The notes beneath the pieces were generated by a model. It saw nothing but the letters and a program-made list of their open reading frames with translations. It did not search any database and was not told the DNA's origin. Position numbers and translations under genes: made by a program. Source: Alphaproteobacteria bacterium (GTDB lineage: Bacteria > Pseudomonadota > Alphaproteobacteria > Micropepsales > Micropepsaceae). Taken from it: 49,689 nt of DNA. Of the stretch, positions 35,444 through 45,230 are shown piece after piece. The DNA lies in assembly GCA_003139615.1 (NCBI GenBank), contig PLJH01000140.1, positions 1 through 49,689 on the forward strand. The letters run 5' to 3'. How positions within the stretch are numbered: position 1 is the stretch's first letter; every line of letters begins with the position of its first letter.

Positions 35444-36901
35444 ATGTCCAGCCGAACTCAAGGGAACCCCGGCTTGCGACAGGTAATCGCGCACATTCAA
35501 AAACGCTGGCATGACGAGGTTCGTTTTCGTGGCCTGCGGGCCGGCATGAGCCTCGAACACGAGGGCGTCGTGCTGGGTGCGCGGACGATCCTTGCCAAAC
35601 GCCTGAGCGATGGCTCGCTGGAAAGTGAGGATGCGCGAATTCTCACATTGCTGTCGGTTGCCTATGGCAATCCGATCGACCCGTCCGTCATCGGTGCCAT
35701 TCGCCGCGCCTCGAAGCATGCGCGCGCCGGCGACGAATGCATGGCGTCGATGCATATCGCGCTTGTGCCGCTTCCCAGGCTTTCCGATCCATCCGAAGCC
35801 GCGCGGCGGCTCTTCATCGCCGACGGTTTGATGGAGGACGGCGTTTCTCCACGCGACATCTGGACTGCTCTGGATTTCGATCCGGCGCCGCTGGATGCGC
35901 TGGAGAAAGAATATAATCCGAACCAACCGCGAGTGCCTGCCGGAAGCGGACGTCCAAGCGGTCAGTGGACTCGGGAAGGAGCCGGTTCGGAAGTCGCCGA
36001 CGCAGTGGGTACGGCAGCAGCATACGCAGAGGCTGCAACAAACACAGTGGCACCGGGAGCAATTCGTACAACGATAGCAACAATTCTTGATTGGGCGGGA
36101 CTTATTGCGCGATATGGATCTGGCCCCGCTACATTCCTCGCCACGCTGCTCTATTCGCCGCCGGCCGGCGGAGGACACCACGAAGGGGAAATCCCGGGGC
36201 GTCCCGATCTTCGCTATTCGTGGAATGGCGATGAGACTGAGCTCGATATCGTGCAGTTATCGAACGGCCAAGTCGTCTTGCGCGCGACACTTGGGGCGGA
36301 CGGAAAGTTTAGGAACCGCGGGCGTGCGATCGCACAAGAGACGCGCGACGGCGTCCTCGTCGATGCCGCGACGCTGCCGTCGGGTCAGCCGCGGTCGGAG
36401 AATAAGGATGACGATCCAGAGCTTTGTCCTGAGCCGCCGGTGCCGGATAAGAAAGGTCTTGTAGGACCTAGCGGCGACCCAGGCCGTGCTTACGAGCAAT
36501 ATATGCGAGAGAAGATCAACCCGCTGTGGACGACGCAACCGGGTTTTACATATGTGCTTTCCAATCCGGAAGACAACGGTACGATCGTCTACTACGACGA
36601 TTGTCAGCATGAGCCCGGAGCGATCAACGAAGATGGCACCATTAATTTGCCGGGGTCGATGCTCGAATACAAAAGCCCTGGCTATGCGAAGATGCTTGCG
36701 ACGAAGGGCCTCGCAGGTCCGTTCAAGGAAAGTCTGGAAAAGGATTGGCCAAATCAAGGGCTAAGCCAGATAGAGGCGAGTCACGGGCGCCCGGTTATAT
36801 GGTATTTTGCGACGCAATCTATGTTGGACCTCGCCCGTGAGATATTCAGCGAAGACAGGCGTTTAGAGAGAATCCAGTTGAAACTTGGAACCTGGCGGTA
36901 G
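35444..36901 (+). CDS. Candidate polymorphic toxin with REase-like C-terminal nuclease
   Basis: 485 residues (ATG at 35444; a GTG at 35438 is also possible). The N-terminal 150 residues are helical and of unknown family. Residues 158-176 carry NPNQPRVPAGSGRPSGQWT, a motif I know from alphaproteobacterial phage-type and toxin proteins, where it joins modules. A glycine- and alanine-rich, weakly hydrophobic middle follows (190-245). The last 140 residues look like a restriction-endonuclease-fold toxin domain of Tox-REase-5 type: GRAYEQYM, an acidic YYDDC (Asp385/386), LEYK (Glu408, Lys410) as the D...ExK core, then NQGLSQIEA and IWYFATQSMLDLA. No signal peptide. The downstream gene is a likely immunity protein. 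Confidence 0.7.
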   Translation: MSSRTQGNPGLRQVIAHIQKRWHDEVRFRGLRAGMSLEHEGVVLGARTILAKRLSDGSLESEDARILTLLSVAYGNPIDPSVIGAIRRASKHARAGDECMASMHIALVPLPRLSDPSEAARRLFIADGLMEDGVSPRDIWTALDFDPAPLDALEKEYNPNQPRVPAGSGRPSGQWTREGAGSEVADAVGTAAAYAEAATNTVAPGAIRTTIATILDWAGLIARYGSGPATFLATLLYSPPAGGGHHEGEIPGRPDLRYSWNGDETELDIVQLSNGQVVLRATLGADGKFRNRGRAIAQETRDGVLVDAATLPSGQPRSENKDDDPELCPEPPVPDKKGLVGPSGDPGRAYEQYMREKINPLWTTQPGFTYVLSNPEDNGTIVYYDDCQHEPGAINEDGTINLPGSMLEYKSPGYAKMLATKGLAGPFKESLEKDWPNQGLSQIEASHGRPVIWYFATQSMLDLAREIFSEDRRLERIQLKLGTWR

Positions 36902-36906
36902 GACCC

Positions 36907-37719
36907 ATGGCAGTGAACCGGTTCCACATCAGATCGAATTGGAAACCGCGCGTCGAAGCGCCGGAAGAATTGGGCGTGAGAACGCTGAGGAGCCTGGATT
37001 CGATCTCGGCGCTCAGCCCCCTTTTTCGTGATTGGATATTTCTGGATTTGTTTCGTGACCCTTTTGAAATGACGGAGGAGAATATTGGCGAGTTTCTTTT
37101 TCCGCTCGAGAAGGTACGCTCGCAAATATCGGAAATCGTCAAGCGCGGAGCACGTAAAGACGACTTCGGTGGGCATGATCCGCGAGGCGGTTACGGCATT
37201 TCCGTTTCCAACAGCAATGTTTCGGATGCAGAGCGTGTCAAATTTAGCGCCCATGGCGGCGCACTGGTGAGTTGGACCGGTCCGCGGCGCGACGCATGTT
37301 TTGATACGAATAGTGACACTGAGCCAGATCCTGCGATCGTCGCATATCCGTTGTTCAAATCCGTTCTGCTGGCGATCGTGTCGTCCTGGAATGTTGACTT
37401 CGCGCAGGCTTTCTCGTCCGATCTGGTGCGTCTGTGGGAAAGTCCGATACTTGCCTTCTGTGACCTGTCGTGGATGGTCTATCTGTCGGCGCCGCTGGCG
37501 GCGCGGATCGTGATTCCGACGGACGTTGTGATCGAACGTACCGATGACGGCGGTGTCTTGATGATCGCCGCTGAAGACACGTTCGACACAGCCAATCCCT
37601 CGCATGTCGCAGCTGCGCGGAGCATCGTTGCGGCTCTTGAGCCTCTCAATGCCGAGTTGGCGAGGGAGTGGGCGAAATTCGAGACATGGCGGCCGCCGGG
37701 TAAGGGCAATGTCGTATAG
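36907..37719 (+). CDS. Probable immunity protein, Imm52-like
   Basis: 270-residue cytoplasmic protein starting five bases after the toxin stop. No catalytic motif is visible. Trp- and Phe-rich segments (FRDWIFLDLFRDPFEM, GGALVSWTGPRRD, SSWNVDFAQAF and AFCDLSWMVYL) suggest an alpha/beta binding protein. Its size and position next to a REase-5-like toxin fit the Imm52 immunity family, which I recall as a partner of such toxins; I could not verify this with a profile. The ATG at 36907 follows the toxin stop closely, so translation is probably coupled. Confidence 0.6.
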   Translation: MAVNRFHIRSNWKPRVEAPEELGVRTLRSLDSISALSPLFRDWIFLDLFRDPFEMTEENIGEFLFPLEKVRSQISEIVKRGARKDDFGGHDPRGGYGISVSNSNVSDAERVKFSAHGGALVSWTGPRRDACFDTNSDTEPDPAIVAYPLFKSVLLAIVSSWNVDFAQAFSSDLVRLWESPILAFCDLSWMVYLSAPLAARIVIPTDVVIERTDDGGVLMIAAEDTFDTANPSHVAAARSIVAALEPLNAELAREWAKFETWRPPGKGNVV

Positions 37720-38071
37720 GGCAAATTGTGCCAACGAGCAGTTTACCGAATTCGACGCGATGAAAGCGCTGAGGCCTAGCGAGAAAAAGCAAAAGTAAGC
37801 GGCAGTTATCAGGAGAATAAGAGGTCCCGATATTTCTCAAAAAAGTCTGGGCTTTCCCCAAAAATAGCAGGTGAGAAAAAACTCGAAATTTGTCGAAGAA
37901 AATGAGGCCGATACGTAGCTTGCGGAAACAAGTTCGCCTTCGTCATGTGGCTTCCTTTCGGCTCTCGTGAGCGAAGACTGCACTGCCAACCGAAGCTGCG
38001 CGAAATCTGAAAAAGTCCTCCTGCGCGCACCGCTCTTCAGAGGACACCCTCCGCCGCTGCGCAGCGTAGAA
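37720..38071. other. AT-rich intergenic stretch between immunity gene and tRNA-Thr
   Basis: About 350 nt that are clearly more AT-rich than the core genes. A 29-codon frame from 37709 and a 73-codon frame on the minus strand look unconvincing. No hairpin, repeat or integrase fragment was found. It lies on the 3' side of tRNA-Thr, where an integrated element would end. Confidence 0.5.
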
Positions 38072-38146
38072 TGGTGCCGGAGGTGAGAATCGAACTCACG
38101 ACCTACCCCTTACCAAGGGGTTGCGCTACCACTACGCTACTCCGGC
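38072..38146 (-). tRNA. tRNA-Thr (anticodon GGT)
   Basis: On the minus strand the sequence folds into a cloverleaf. The acceptor arms GCCGGAG and CTCCGGC pair, the anticodon stem ACCCC/GGGGT holds the loop TTGGTAA with anticodon GGT (Thr, codon ACC), and the T-arm GTGAG-TTCGATT-CTCAC is standard. The 3' CCA is encoded. Its 3' end faces the toxin/immunity locus. Confidence 0.95.
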
Positions 38147-38234
38147 GACCGAGGGCATTCGTTCCCGTGGTAAAAGGCGAAATCGCCCCGGGGCCGGTCC
38201 TATAGCCCAAGGGCGGGCTTCAGGGAAAGGTGCC

Positions 38235-38429
38235 GTGGCCAACAATTCGCGAGTTCGGAAAGAGCGTCAGGCGGCAGCCCTCCGGGAGAACCTTAAGCGC
38301 CGCAAAGCCCGCGCCCGGACATTGGCCGAGACGGGAGAAACGGTCGCAGACAGCGCGGAAGGGTCCAGTGCGGAGCCCGCTGCAGCCCCCCTGACAAGCG
38401 GCCCCAATCCCGCCGCGAAAAACACTTAA
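38235..38429 (+). CDS. Small basic protein upstream of murA
   Basis: 64-residue protein rich in Arg, Lys and Ala ([26 protein letters not shown]), followed by an acidic, Pro/Ala-rich tail. Short proteins with a KERQAALRANLxRRKAQ-like helix are common in alphaproteobacteria near murA; the role is unknown. The GTG at 38235 follows GGAAAGG closely. The longer frame from 38121 overlaps tRNA-Thr and is not credible. It precedes murA by 92 nt. Confidence 0.65.
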   Translation: MANNSRVRKERQAAALRENLKRRKARARTLAETGETVADSAEGSSAEPAAAPLTSGPNPAAKNT

Positions 38430-38521
38430 CTTATGCGTCGTTCTGCGCTGTTAAGCGGGCGCGCCGGGCGTTAGAAGAAGAGCTCTGCCATTTTCATCGC
38501 CGGACAGGCGCACGAGGGGTT

Positions 38522-39802
38522 ATGGATCGCATTCACATCAAGGGCGGCGCCCGGCTCAAGGGTGAAATCGCCATCAGCGGCGCCAAGAACGCTGCATTGC
38601 CCCTCATGGCCGCGAGCCTGTTGAGCGACAAGCCGCTCGCGCTGACCAATATGCCGTGGCTGGCCGATATCGCGTTCATGGCCGATATTCTGCGCAGCCT
38701 TGGAGTTGAGGCGAGCTACGCGCGGGGACCGCGCCTGAGCGATGGCGGCAGGCTCGAATTGTCTGCCGCGAACATCGCTTCGACCACGGCCGATTACGAC
38801 ATCGTGCGCAAGATGCGCGCGAGTTTCCTCGTTCTGGGGCCGCTGGTCGCGCGAATGGGCCATGCGAAAGTGTCGTTGCCGGGCGGTTGCGCCATCGGCG
38901 CGCGCCCTGTCGATCTCCATCTGAAGGCGATCGAGGCGCTGGGCGCCGCCGTCGAGCTGGCGGAAGGTTATGTCGTGGTGACGGCGCCGGATGGCCTCAG
39001 GGGCGCGCGTATCGAATTTCCGATCGTATCGGTCGGCGCGACCGAGAACACCCTGATGGCGGCGGCGCTCGCGGACGGCGAGACGGTGTTGATCAACGCG
39101 GCGCGAGAACCGGAGATTGACGATTTGGGTCATTGCCTGATTGCGATGGGCGCGAAGATATCGGGCCTCGGCACATCGCGAATCGTGGTCGAAGGCGTGA
39201 AGTCCCTCGGCGGCGCAGAACATTCCGTGCTTCCGGATCGCATCGAGACGGGCACCTATGCGATGGCTGTGGCGATCGCGGGCGGCGAGGTCGAACTTGT
39301 GAACACCCGCGGCTCTTTGATCGGTACCGTGATTCCGCTCCTCGAATCCATCGGCACGGAAATCACGGAAACCAATCGTGGCCTTGCGATCCACAGAAAT
39401 GGCGTACGTCCTGTTGCGGCGGATATCTCTACGTCGCCGTTTCCCGGCTTTCCCACCGATCTTCAGGCGCAGTTCATGGCGCTGATGGCGACCGCCGATG
39501 GCGTGTCGCATATCAAGGAAACGATTTTCGAGAACCGCTTCATGCATGTCCCGGAACTGGCCCGCATGGGCGCGGACATCAAGGTTGAAGGCGACATGGC
39601 GACTGTCACGGGTGTCGATCGCCTCAAGGGTGCGCCTGTGATGGCGACCGATCTGCGCGCGAGCGTGAGCCTAGTACTGGCGGGGCTCGCGGCCGAAGGC
39701 GAAACCGTCGTCAACCGCGTCTATCATCTCGATCGCGGCTTCGAGCGGCTGGAAGAAAAACTCTCCGGCGTGGGCGCCGAGATCGAACGGCAATCGGCAT
39801 GA
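38522..39802 (+). CDS. murA: UDP-N-acetylglucosamine 1-carboxyvinyltransferase
   Basis: 426-residue enzyme for the first committed step of peptidoglycan synthesis: it transfers enolpyruvate from PEP to UDP-GlcNAc. The PEP-binding [10 protein letters not shown] (Lys22, Asn23) opens the protein, the catalytic Cys123 sits in [15 protein letters not shown], and DRIETGTYA and [18 protein letters not shown] are the other conserved blocks. With Cys rather than Asp at 123, fosfomycin sensitivity is expected of the enzyme. Its last 4 nt overlap the DUF2948 gene. Confidence 0.97.
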   Translation: MDRIHIKGGARLKGEIAISGAKNAALPLMAASLLSDKPLALTNMPWLADIAFMADILRSLGVEASYARGPRLSDGGRLELSAANIASTTADYDIVRKMRASFLVLGPLVARMGHAKVSLPGGCAIGARPVDLHLKAIEALGAAVELAEGYVVVTAPDGLRGARIEFPIVSVGATENTLMAAALADGETVLINAAREPEIDDLGHCLIAMGAKISGLGTSRIVVEGVKSLGGAEHSVLPDRIETGTYAMAVAIAGGEVELVNTRGSLIGTVIPLLESIGTEITETNRGLAIHRNGVRPVAADISTSPFPGFPTDLQAQFMALMATADGVSHIKETIFENRFMHVPELARMGADIKVEGDMATVTGVDRLKGAPVMATDLRASVSLVLAGLAAEGETVVNRVYHLDRGFERLEEKLSGVGAEIERQSA

Positions 39803-40257
39803 CGGTGCCTGAACTCACACTGGCCGCGGCGGACGCCGAGGACCTCGAGATCATTTCCGCGCGCCTCCAGGATGCCGTGGGGCAGGTGAAGGATCTCGTC
39901 TGGCTGCCGAAATCGCGCCGCTTCGCCGCTTTGCTGAATCGCTTCAAATGGGAAACGGCAGAACGTAAACGCGGCCGCGGCGACAATCTGCGTGTGCGGG
40001 CCGGGCTCCATTTCAACGATGTGTTGTCGGTCAAGTCTTACCGGCTGAAGCGCGGCGACCCCGAAGCGGTGTTCGAGTTGCTCGCGATAATTTTTACGCC
40101 GAAGGGTGATGACGATCCGGCCGGCACGATCGAACTTGTGCTCGCGGGAGATGGTGCGATCAAGCTCGAAGTCGAGTGCATCGATGCGGAGATGACCGAT
40201 GTGAGCGGTGAATGGGCCGCGCTGGACCGGCCCTCCCACCAGATCGACGAGAATTAA
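39799..40257 (+). CDS. DUF2948 family protein
   Basis: 152-residue alphaproteobacterial protein of unknown function. [43 protein letters not shown] is typical of the family near the N terminus; [23 protein letters not shown] and [17 protein letters not shown] follow. Overlaps murA by 4 nt and is followed one base later by hisD, the usual alphaproteobacterial order. No membrane segment or catalytic motif is evident. Confidence 0.85.
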   Translation: MTVPELTLAAADAEDLEIISARLQDAVGQVKDLVWLPKSRRFAALLNRFKWETAERKRGRGDNLRVRAGLHFNDVLSVKSYRLKRGDPEAVFELLAIIFTPKGDDDPAGTIELVLAGDGAIKLEVECIDAEMTDVSGEWAALDRPSHQIDEN

Positions 40258-40258
40258 G

Positions 40259-41563
40259 ATGGTGCGCCGGCTCGACATGCGCGCACCGGATTTCGCGGCG
40301 CAGTTCGAAGCGCTGCTCGGCGCCAAGCGCGAAATCGAAGAGGACGTTGCGGCCTCCGTGCGTGCGATTTTGGCCGAGGTACGCACACGCGGCGATGCAG
40401 CGCTGATCGAGCTCGCGCTGAGCTTCGACCGTGCCGCATTGACGGTCGAGACGCTTCGTCTGGGCGAGGCGGAAATCGAGGACGCCGAGAGCCGTTGCAG
40501 CAAAGAAGCGCTAGCGGCGCTTGGTGTGGCTGCAAAGCGCATCGAGACCTATCACCGACGCCAATTGCCGAAGGACGAATTCTTCGAAGACGAAACGGGC
40601 GCTGAGCTTGGTTGGCGCTGGACGCCGCTCGACAGTGTGGGGCTCTACGTGCCGGGCGGCACGGCGAGCTATCCCAGTTCCGTGCTGATGAACGCGGTGC
40701 CGGCGCGCGTGGCCGGCGTCGGCCGCATCGCGATGGTGACGCCTGCAAGCGACGGCAAGGTCAATCCGCTGACACTGGCGGCGGCGCGTCTTGCGGGCGT
40801 GCACGAAATCTATCGCGTGGGTGGCGCGCAGGCGATTGCCGCGCTCACTTACGGCACGGCGACCATTGCGCCGGTCGACAAGATCGTGGGTCCGGGCAAC
40901 GCCTATGTCGCGGCCGCCAAGCGCGAAGTGTTCGGCAAGGTCGGCATCGATTCCGTGGCGGGCCCATCGGAGATTCTCGTTGTGTCCGATGCCGCCAGCA
41001 ATCCCGACTGGATCTCGGCAGATCTGTTGAGCCAGGCCGAGCACGACGCGTCGTCGCAAAGCATTCTGATCACCGACGATGCAGAATTTGCCGATCGTGT
41101 CGCGGCCTCCGTCGAGCGCGCGCTCGCGCTTTTGCCGCGCAAGGAAATCGCAAGCGCAAGCTGGCGCGATTTCGGCGCAATCATCGTGGTGGCGAAACTC
41201 GACGATGCAGCCGCGCTGGTCGACCGCATCGCGCCGGAACATCTCGAAATCGCGACCGAAAATCCGAAAGCATTGCTCGCGCGCGTGCGCCATGCGGGGG
41301 CGATCTTTCTGGGCCGCCACACGCCCGAAGCGATGGGCGATTACATCGCGGGTCCCAATCATGTGTTGCCCACCTCGCGCACGGCACGTTTTTCTTCGGG
41401 GCTTTCGGTGCTCGATTTCCTCAAGCGCACGACGCTTTTGGCCTGCAAGCCGGGCACGATTGCCGCGCTCGGGCCCGATGCGATTGCGCTCGCGGAAGCC
41501 GAAGGTCTGGACGCGCATGCCCGCTCCATTGCCGCACGGTTGAACGAACGGCGCGATCCCTGA
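40259..41563 (+). CDS. hisD: Histidinol dehydrogenase
   Basis: 434-residue zinc enzyme that performs the last two oxidation steps of histidine synthesis, from histidinol to histidine with NAD. GLYVPGGTASYPSSVLMNAVPA, KIVGPGNAYVAAAKREVFG and DSVAGPSEILV are family signatures; metal and catalytic residues lie in LLSQAEHDASSQ, IAPEHLEI and MGDYIAGPNHVLPTS. Length is normal. I start at the ATG at 40259, two bases after the DUF2948 stop, rather than at 40208 inside that gene. It is isolated from other his genes, as is common in alphaproteobacteria. Confidence 0.96.
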   Translation: MVRRLDMRAPDFAAQFEALLGAKREIEEDVAASVRAILAEVRTRGDAALIELALSFDRAALTVETLRLGEAEIEDAESRCSKEALAALGVAAKRIETYHRRQLPKDEFFEDETGAELGWRWTPLDSVGLYVPGGTASYPSSVLMNAVPARVAGVGRIAMVTPASDGKVNPLTLAAARLAGVHEIYRVGGAQAIAALTYGTATIAPVDKIVGPGNAYVAAAKREVFGKVGIDSVAGPSEILVVSDAASNPDWISADLLSQAEHDASSQSILITDDAEFADRVAASVERALALLPRKEIASASWRDFGAIIVVAKLDDAAALVDRIAPEHLEIATENPKALLARVRHAGAIFLGRHTPEAMGDYIAGPNHVLPTSRTARFSSGLSVLDFLKRTTLLACKPGTIAALGPDAIALAEAEGLDAHARSIAARLNERRDP

Positions 41564-41566
41564 CGC

Positions 41567-42040
41567 ATGGCCGATACTTTCCGCATCGCTGCGATCGTAC
41601 TCGACGAAGGTTCCGTCCTGCGCCGCACGCGCGAGATCGAGCAGGAGCGGGAGATCGCGATCTACGATCTTCTGGAAGCAAACAGCTTTACGCCGGAGGG
41701 TTCGCCGGGCGGGCCTTACAAGCTCGTGTTGGGCGTTTCGGAAAACCGTTTGGTGTTCGACATCAGGCTCGAAAACGACGAGCCGCACGGCCGCATCATG
41801 CTGTCGCTCACGCCCCTGCGCCGCGTGATCAAGGATTACTTCATCGTCTGCGAAAGTTATTTCAAGGCGATCCGCAATGCACCGCCTTCGCAGATCGAAG
41901 CGCTCGATATGGGCCGCCGTGGATTGCACAATGAAGGCTCGACGCTTCTGCAGGCGCGGCTCAAGGGCAAGATCGATGTCGATTTCGATACCGCGCGGCG
42001 GCTGTTCACGCTGCTTTGCGTCCTGCATCTGAAGGGTTGA
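41567..42040 (+). CDS. UPF0262 family protein
   Basis: 157-residue alphaproteobacterial conserved protein of unknown function. Family segments are [51 protein letters not shown] and [20 protein letters not shown]. It starts 3 nt after hisD and precedes the phosphatase-like gene by 4 nt, so it is in the same operon. Confidence 0.9.
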   Translation: MADTFRIAAIVLDEGSVLRRTREIEQEREIAIYDLLEANSFTPEGSPGGPYKLVLGVSENRLVFDIRLENDEPHGRIMLSLTPLRRVIKDYFIVCESYFKAIRNAPPSQIEALDMGRRGLHNEGSTLLQARLKGKIDVDFDTARRLFTLLCVLHLKG

Positions 42041-42044
42041 CGGG

Positions 42045-42500
42045 ATGCGGGGACCCAATGGCGAGGAGCTGCCGGGCGCTGCTCTGTTCGCCTGCACCCT
42101 CAATTCCGTTCGCAGTCCGATGGCCGCGGCCCTCATGCGCCATCTCTATGGCCGTTTCGTTTATGTGGATTCGGTGGGCGCGCGCGCGGGCGAGCTCGAT
42201 CCCATGGCCGTGGAAGTCATGGATGAGATCGGCATTGAGATCGCAAACCACAAACCCAAGCGCTTCGAGGACCTGGAAGATGCCTCTTTCGACCTGATCG
42301 TCACGCTCTCGCCCGAGGCCCATCACAAGGCGATGGAGCTGACGCGGGTGCAGGCCGTGGACGTGGAATACTGGCCGACTCACGACCCGACCGCCTTCGA
42401 AGGTTCCCGCGAGCAGCGGCTGGACGCCTACCGGGCGGTCCGCGACGAATTGCAGGCCCGCATCGAGGCGCGCTTTGCAGTGGACCGGGCCGCAGATTGA
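42045..42500 (+). CDS. Low-molecular-weight phosphatase family protein
   Basis: 151-residue protein of the low-molecular-weight tyrosine phosphatase/arsenate reductase fold. The P-loop ACTLNSVRSP has Cys17 and Arg23, matching C-x5-R-S. WPTHDPTA with Asp114 supplies the general acid. The Asn in the loop is typical of this group. Whether it dephosphorylates a protein or reduces arsenate cannot be told from sequence. It is the gene between UPF0262 and infA in this conserved order. Confidence 0.88.
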   Translation: MRGPNGEELPGAALFACTLNSVRSPMAAALMRHLYGRFVYVDSVGARAGELDPMAVEVMDEIGIEIANHKPKRFEDLEDASFDLIVTLSPEAHHKAMELTRVQAVDVEYWPTHDPTAFEGSREQRLDAYRAVRDELQARIEARFAVDRAAD

Positions 42501-42569
42501 TCGCCGGTTCCCTTGCTTTTCTGGGCTTTCGGTGCAATCTCCGCGCCCAGAAACGCACCCAGAGGCATA

Positions 42570-42788
42570 ATGGCCAAGGAAGAACTGCTCGAATTCCCGG
42601 GCACAGTAAGCGAGCTTCTGCCCAACGCGACATTCCGCGTGAAGCTCGAAAACGGACATGAGATCATCGCCCATACCGCCGGCAAGATGCGCAAGAACCG
42701 CATTCGCGTGCTGACGGGCGACAAGGTGCTTGTGGAGATGACGCCCTATGACCTCACCAAGGGGCGCATCACCTATCGCTTCAAATAG
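42570..42788 (+). CDS. infA: Translation initiation factor IF-1
   Basis: 72-residue OB-fold protein that occupies the ribosomal A site during initiation. [32 protein letters not shown] is the usual N terminus and [19 protein letters not shown] the RNA-binding region. AGAGG precedes the ATG at 42570; the upstream open frame from 42513 is not coding. One base lies between its stop and the maf start. Confidence 0.97.
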   Translation: MAKEELLEFPGTVSELLPNATFRVKLENGHEIIAHTAGKMRKNRIRVLTGDKVLVEMTPYDLTKGRITYRFK

Positions 42789-42789
42789 T

Positions 42790-43368
42790 GTGAAGCTCGT
42801 TCTTGCGAGCGAAAGCCCGCGCCGCAAGGCGCTGTTGGCGCAGGCGGGAATCGTTCCGCATGCCATCGCGCCGGCTTCCATCGACGAAACGCCGCGAAAG
42901 GGCGAGCAGCCGCGTCTCTATGCGCAAAGGCTAGCGCGCGCGAAGGCCGAAGCCGCGCGCGCTGCGTGGGGCGGTGACGCCGCCGTCATTCTTGCGGCAG
43001 ATACTGTTGTGGCTTGCGGACGAAGAATCCTTCCGAAGGCGGAATCGGACAAAGACGTGCGCGCGTGCCTGAAATTGCTGTCGGGCCGGGCGCATCAGGT
43101 GCTGACTGCTGTGGCGGTGATGCCGATCGATGGCCCGGTCAAGCTGCGGACGGTGCTGACGCGTGTAGTCTTCAAGCGACTCGATCAAGCCGAAATCGGC
43201 GCCTATGTCGCGTGCGGCGAGGGGCTCGGCAAGGCCGGCGGCTATGCGATTCAGGGCCGCGCCGAAACTTTCGTGCGGCAATTGAACGGCTCCTGGTCGA
43301 ATGTGGTCGGGCTGCCTCTTTTGGAGACAGTGCATCTTCTTAAGTCGTGCGGTGTCGCGAATTCGTGA
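42790..43368 (+). CDS. maf: Maf-like nucleotide pyrophosphatase
   Basis: 193-residue Maf/HAM1-type pyrophosphatase that hydrolyses non-canonical or excess nucleotides, also reported as a septum-formation inhibitor. KLVLASESPRRKALLAQAG opens the protein with the phosphate-binding loop; VILAADTVVACGRRILPKA, LSGRAHQVLTAVAV and GGYAIQGRAETFV are conserved. The GTG at 42790 is one base after the infA stop and gives the canonical start. Confidence 0.93.
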   Translation: MKLVLASESPRRKALLAQAGIVPHAIAPASIDETPRKGEQPRLYAQRLARAKAEAARAAWGGDAAVILAADTVVACGRRILPKAESDKDVRACLKLLSGRAHQVLTAVAVMPIDGPVKLRTVLTRVVFKRLDQAEIGAYVACGEGLGKAGGYAIQGRAETFVRQLNGSWSNVVGLPLLETVHLLKSCGVANS

Positions 43369-43404
43369 TAGTGTTCACGTGCTGCTATTCACTGAACGCT
43401 TTCG

Positions 43405-44934
43405 ATGCAAAAGGAAGTCCTGATCAACGCCGGGGCCGGGGAGATTCGTGTCGCCATCGTCGAAGACGGGCGGCTGCAGGAACTCTTTCTCGAGCGCACC
43501 ATCGGCCTGGATGACGGCCCCCTGCGCAAGCGCGGTGGCGGGCGCAACGGCCACAGCCTGATCGGCCACATTATATTGGGGCGCGTGCAGCGCGTGCTGC
43601 CCGGCATGCAGGCGGCTTTCGTCGATATCGGGCTCGACCGCGCTGGTTTCCTCGGCGCCCGAGAGGCGCGGTGCCTCGCCGATCTTCCCGGCTTCGACGA
43701 CGAGCGCGCACCCAAGATCAGCGATTGCGTGCACGAGGGCGAAGAGATCGTCGTGCAGGTGGTGAAGGATCCCATCGGCGAAAAAGGTGCGCGGCTTTCC
43801 GCGAATGTGACGGTCCCCGGGCGGCTTCTGGTGATGGTGCCGAACCAGGCCGGCATCGCGCTGTCGCGGCGCATCGACGACGAAGCGGAACGCACCCGTC
43901 TCACCGCGCTCGGCGAAACCATGATCAAAGAGTCGAACGGCGCGCTCATTCCCGGCGCAGGGTATATCCTGCGCAGTGCGGCGATCGACGCATCGCTTGC
44001 CGATTTGAAAGAAGATGCCGAGCGGCTCGCCGAAGCGTGGCGGCCCGTGTTGGCGAAGCGGCAGAGCGCGAGCGCACCCGCGACGCTCTATCACGATCTC
44101 GATCCCGTCGAGCGCACCATGCGCGACGAAGTGGACTCGCTGACATCGCGCGTGCTGATCGACGACCGCGAATCCGCGGACGCCGCGCGCGCCTATTGTC
44201 GGCGTGCGATGCCGGATGCGGAATCGAAGATCGAATTGTTCGCCGGACCCGGCATGTTGTTCGATCTCTACGACATCGAAGACGAGATCGAGCGGCTGCT
44301 GAGCCCGCGCGTGCCGCTGCCGTCGGGCGGCTGGATCACCATCGAAGGTACCGAAGCGCTCACCGCCATCGATGTGAATTCCGGCAGTTTCACGGCTTCC
44401 ACGGGGCTGGAGGAAACGAGCCTGAAGGTCAATCTCGAAGCTGCCGACGAGATCGGCCGCCAGTTGTGCCTGCGCGGCGTGGGCGGATTGATCGTGATCG
44501 ATTTCATCCATCTGAACGAGCAGGCGAACATCCAGAAAGTGCTCGACGTTCTGACCACGAGTCTCTCGCGCGACCGCACGCCGACGCAGATCTCCGGCAT
44601 GTCGGAATTCGGGCTGGTGGAAATTACGCGGAAACGTATTCGCGACCCGCTCGTAAAACTGATGAGCGAGTGCTGCCGCCCGTGCCAGGGCCATGGCCGC
44701 ACGCGCACGCGCGACAGCGTGGCCCTGGAAGTGATCCGCCGCATCGAGCGTGAGGCGCGGGCAGCACCCGGAAAGACTGTCGTGGTCCGCGCTGCACCCG
44801 AGATCGTCAAATGGCTCGAAATGCATGACGAGGAAGTGCGCCCGGCGCTCGCCCGGCGCGGCGCGGCCCGCGTGACGCTCGAGCCGCGCGAGGAATACAA
44901 ACGCGAAGGCTTCGATGTCGGCACCCAGGCCTGA
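43405..44934 (+). CDS. rng: Ribonuclease E/G family protein
   Basis: 509-residue endoribonuclease. An S1-type RNA-binding part ([28 protein letters not shown]) is followed by the RNase H-like and DNase-like catalytic parts. [12 protein letters not shown] holds one catalytic Asp and [11 protein letters not shown] the second. [11 protein letters not shown] is the zinc-link cysteine region. It lacks the long unstructured C terminus of RNase E, so it is RNase G-like. Roles are in 16S rRNA 5' processing and mRNA decay. It overlaps yacG by 20 nt. Confidence 0.94.
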   Translation: MQKEVLINAGAGEIRVAIVEDGRLQELFLERTIGLDDGPLRKRGGGRNGHSLIGHIILGRVQRVLPGMQAAFVDIGLDRAGFLGAREARCLADLPGFDDERAPKISDCVHEGEEIVVQVVKDPIGEKGARLSANVTVPGRLLVMVPNQAGIALSRRIDDEAERTRLTALGETMIKESNGALIPGAGYILRSAAIDASLADLKEDAERLAEAWRPVLAKRQSASAPATLYHDLDPVERTMRDEVDSLTSRVLIDDRESADAARAYCRRAMPDAESKIELFAGPGMLFDLYDIEDEIERLLSPRVPLPSGGWITIEGTEALTAIDVNSGSFTASTGLEETSLKVNLEAADEIGRQLCLRGVGGLIVIDFIHLNEQANIQKVLDVLTTSLSRDRTPTQISGMSEFGLVEITRKRIRDPLVKLMSECCRPCQGHGRTRTRDSVALEVIRRIEREARAAPGKTVVVRAAPEIVKWLEMHDEEVRPALARRGAARVTLEPREEYKREGFDVGTQA

Positions 44935-45094
44935 GGCGCGCAAATGCGCCGTCTGCGGCAAGCCGCAGGACAACAAATTCAAGCCCTTCTGCTCCAAGCG
45001 CTGCGCCGACGTGGACCTCTCCCGCTGGCTCAAAGGCAGCTACGCCATCCCTGCCGAGGAACCGCCGGAATTTGGGGAGGGAGAGGAGGGGTAG
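44915..45094 (+). CDS. yacG: DNA gyrase inhibitor YacG-like zinc protein
   Basis: 59-residue zinc protein. CAVC (Cys11, Cys14) and CSKRC (Cys26, Cys30) form a four-cysteine site as in YacG, which binds gyrase and blocks its DNA activity. [18 protein letters not shown] and an acidic [14 protein letters not shown] tail are diagnostic. The ATG lies 20 nt inside the RNase gene in another frame. Adjacent to tRNA-Phe, as in related genomes. Confidence 0.92.
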   Translation: MSAPRPEARKCAVCGKPQDNKFKPFCSKRCADVDLSRWLKGSYAIPAEEPPEFGEGEEG

Positions 45095-45158
45095 GGGCAC
45101 CGCTGGACACGGGCCGAACCCTCTTTTACAAAGCGCGTCCTTCAAGACCCCAAGGTCA

Positions 45159-45230
<72 letters not shown>

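Noticed and set aside
37709..37798. 29-codon frame after the immunity gene
   Set aside because: Too short, overlaps the immunity gene and has no support.
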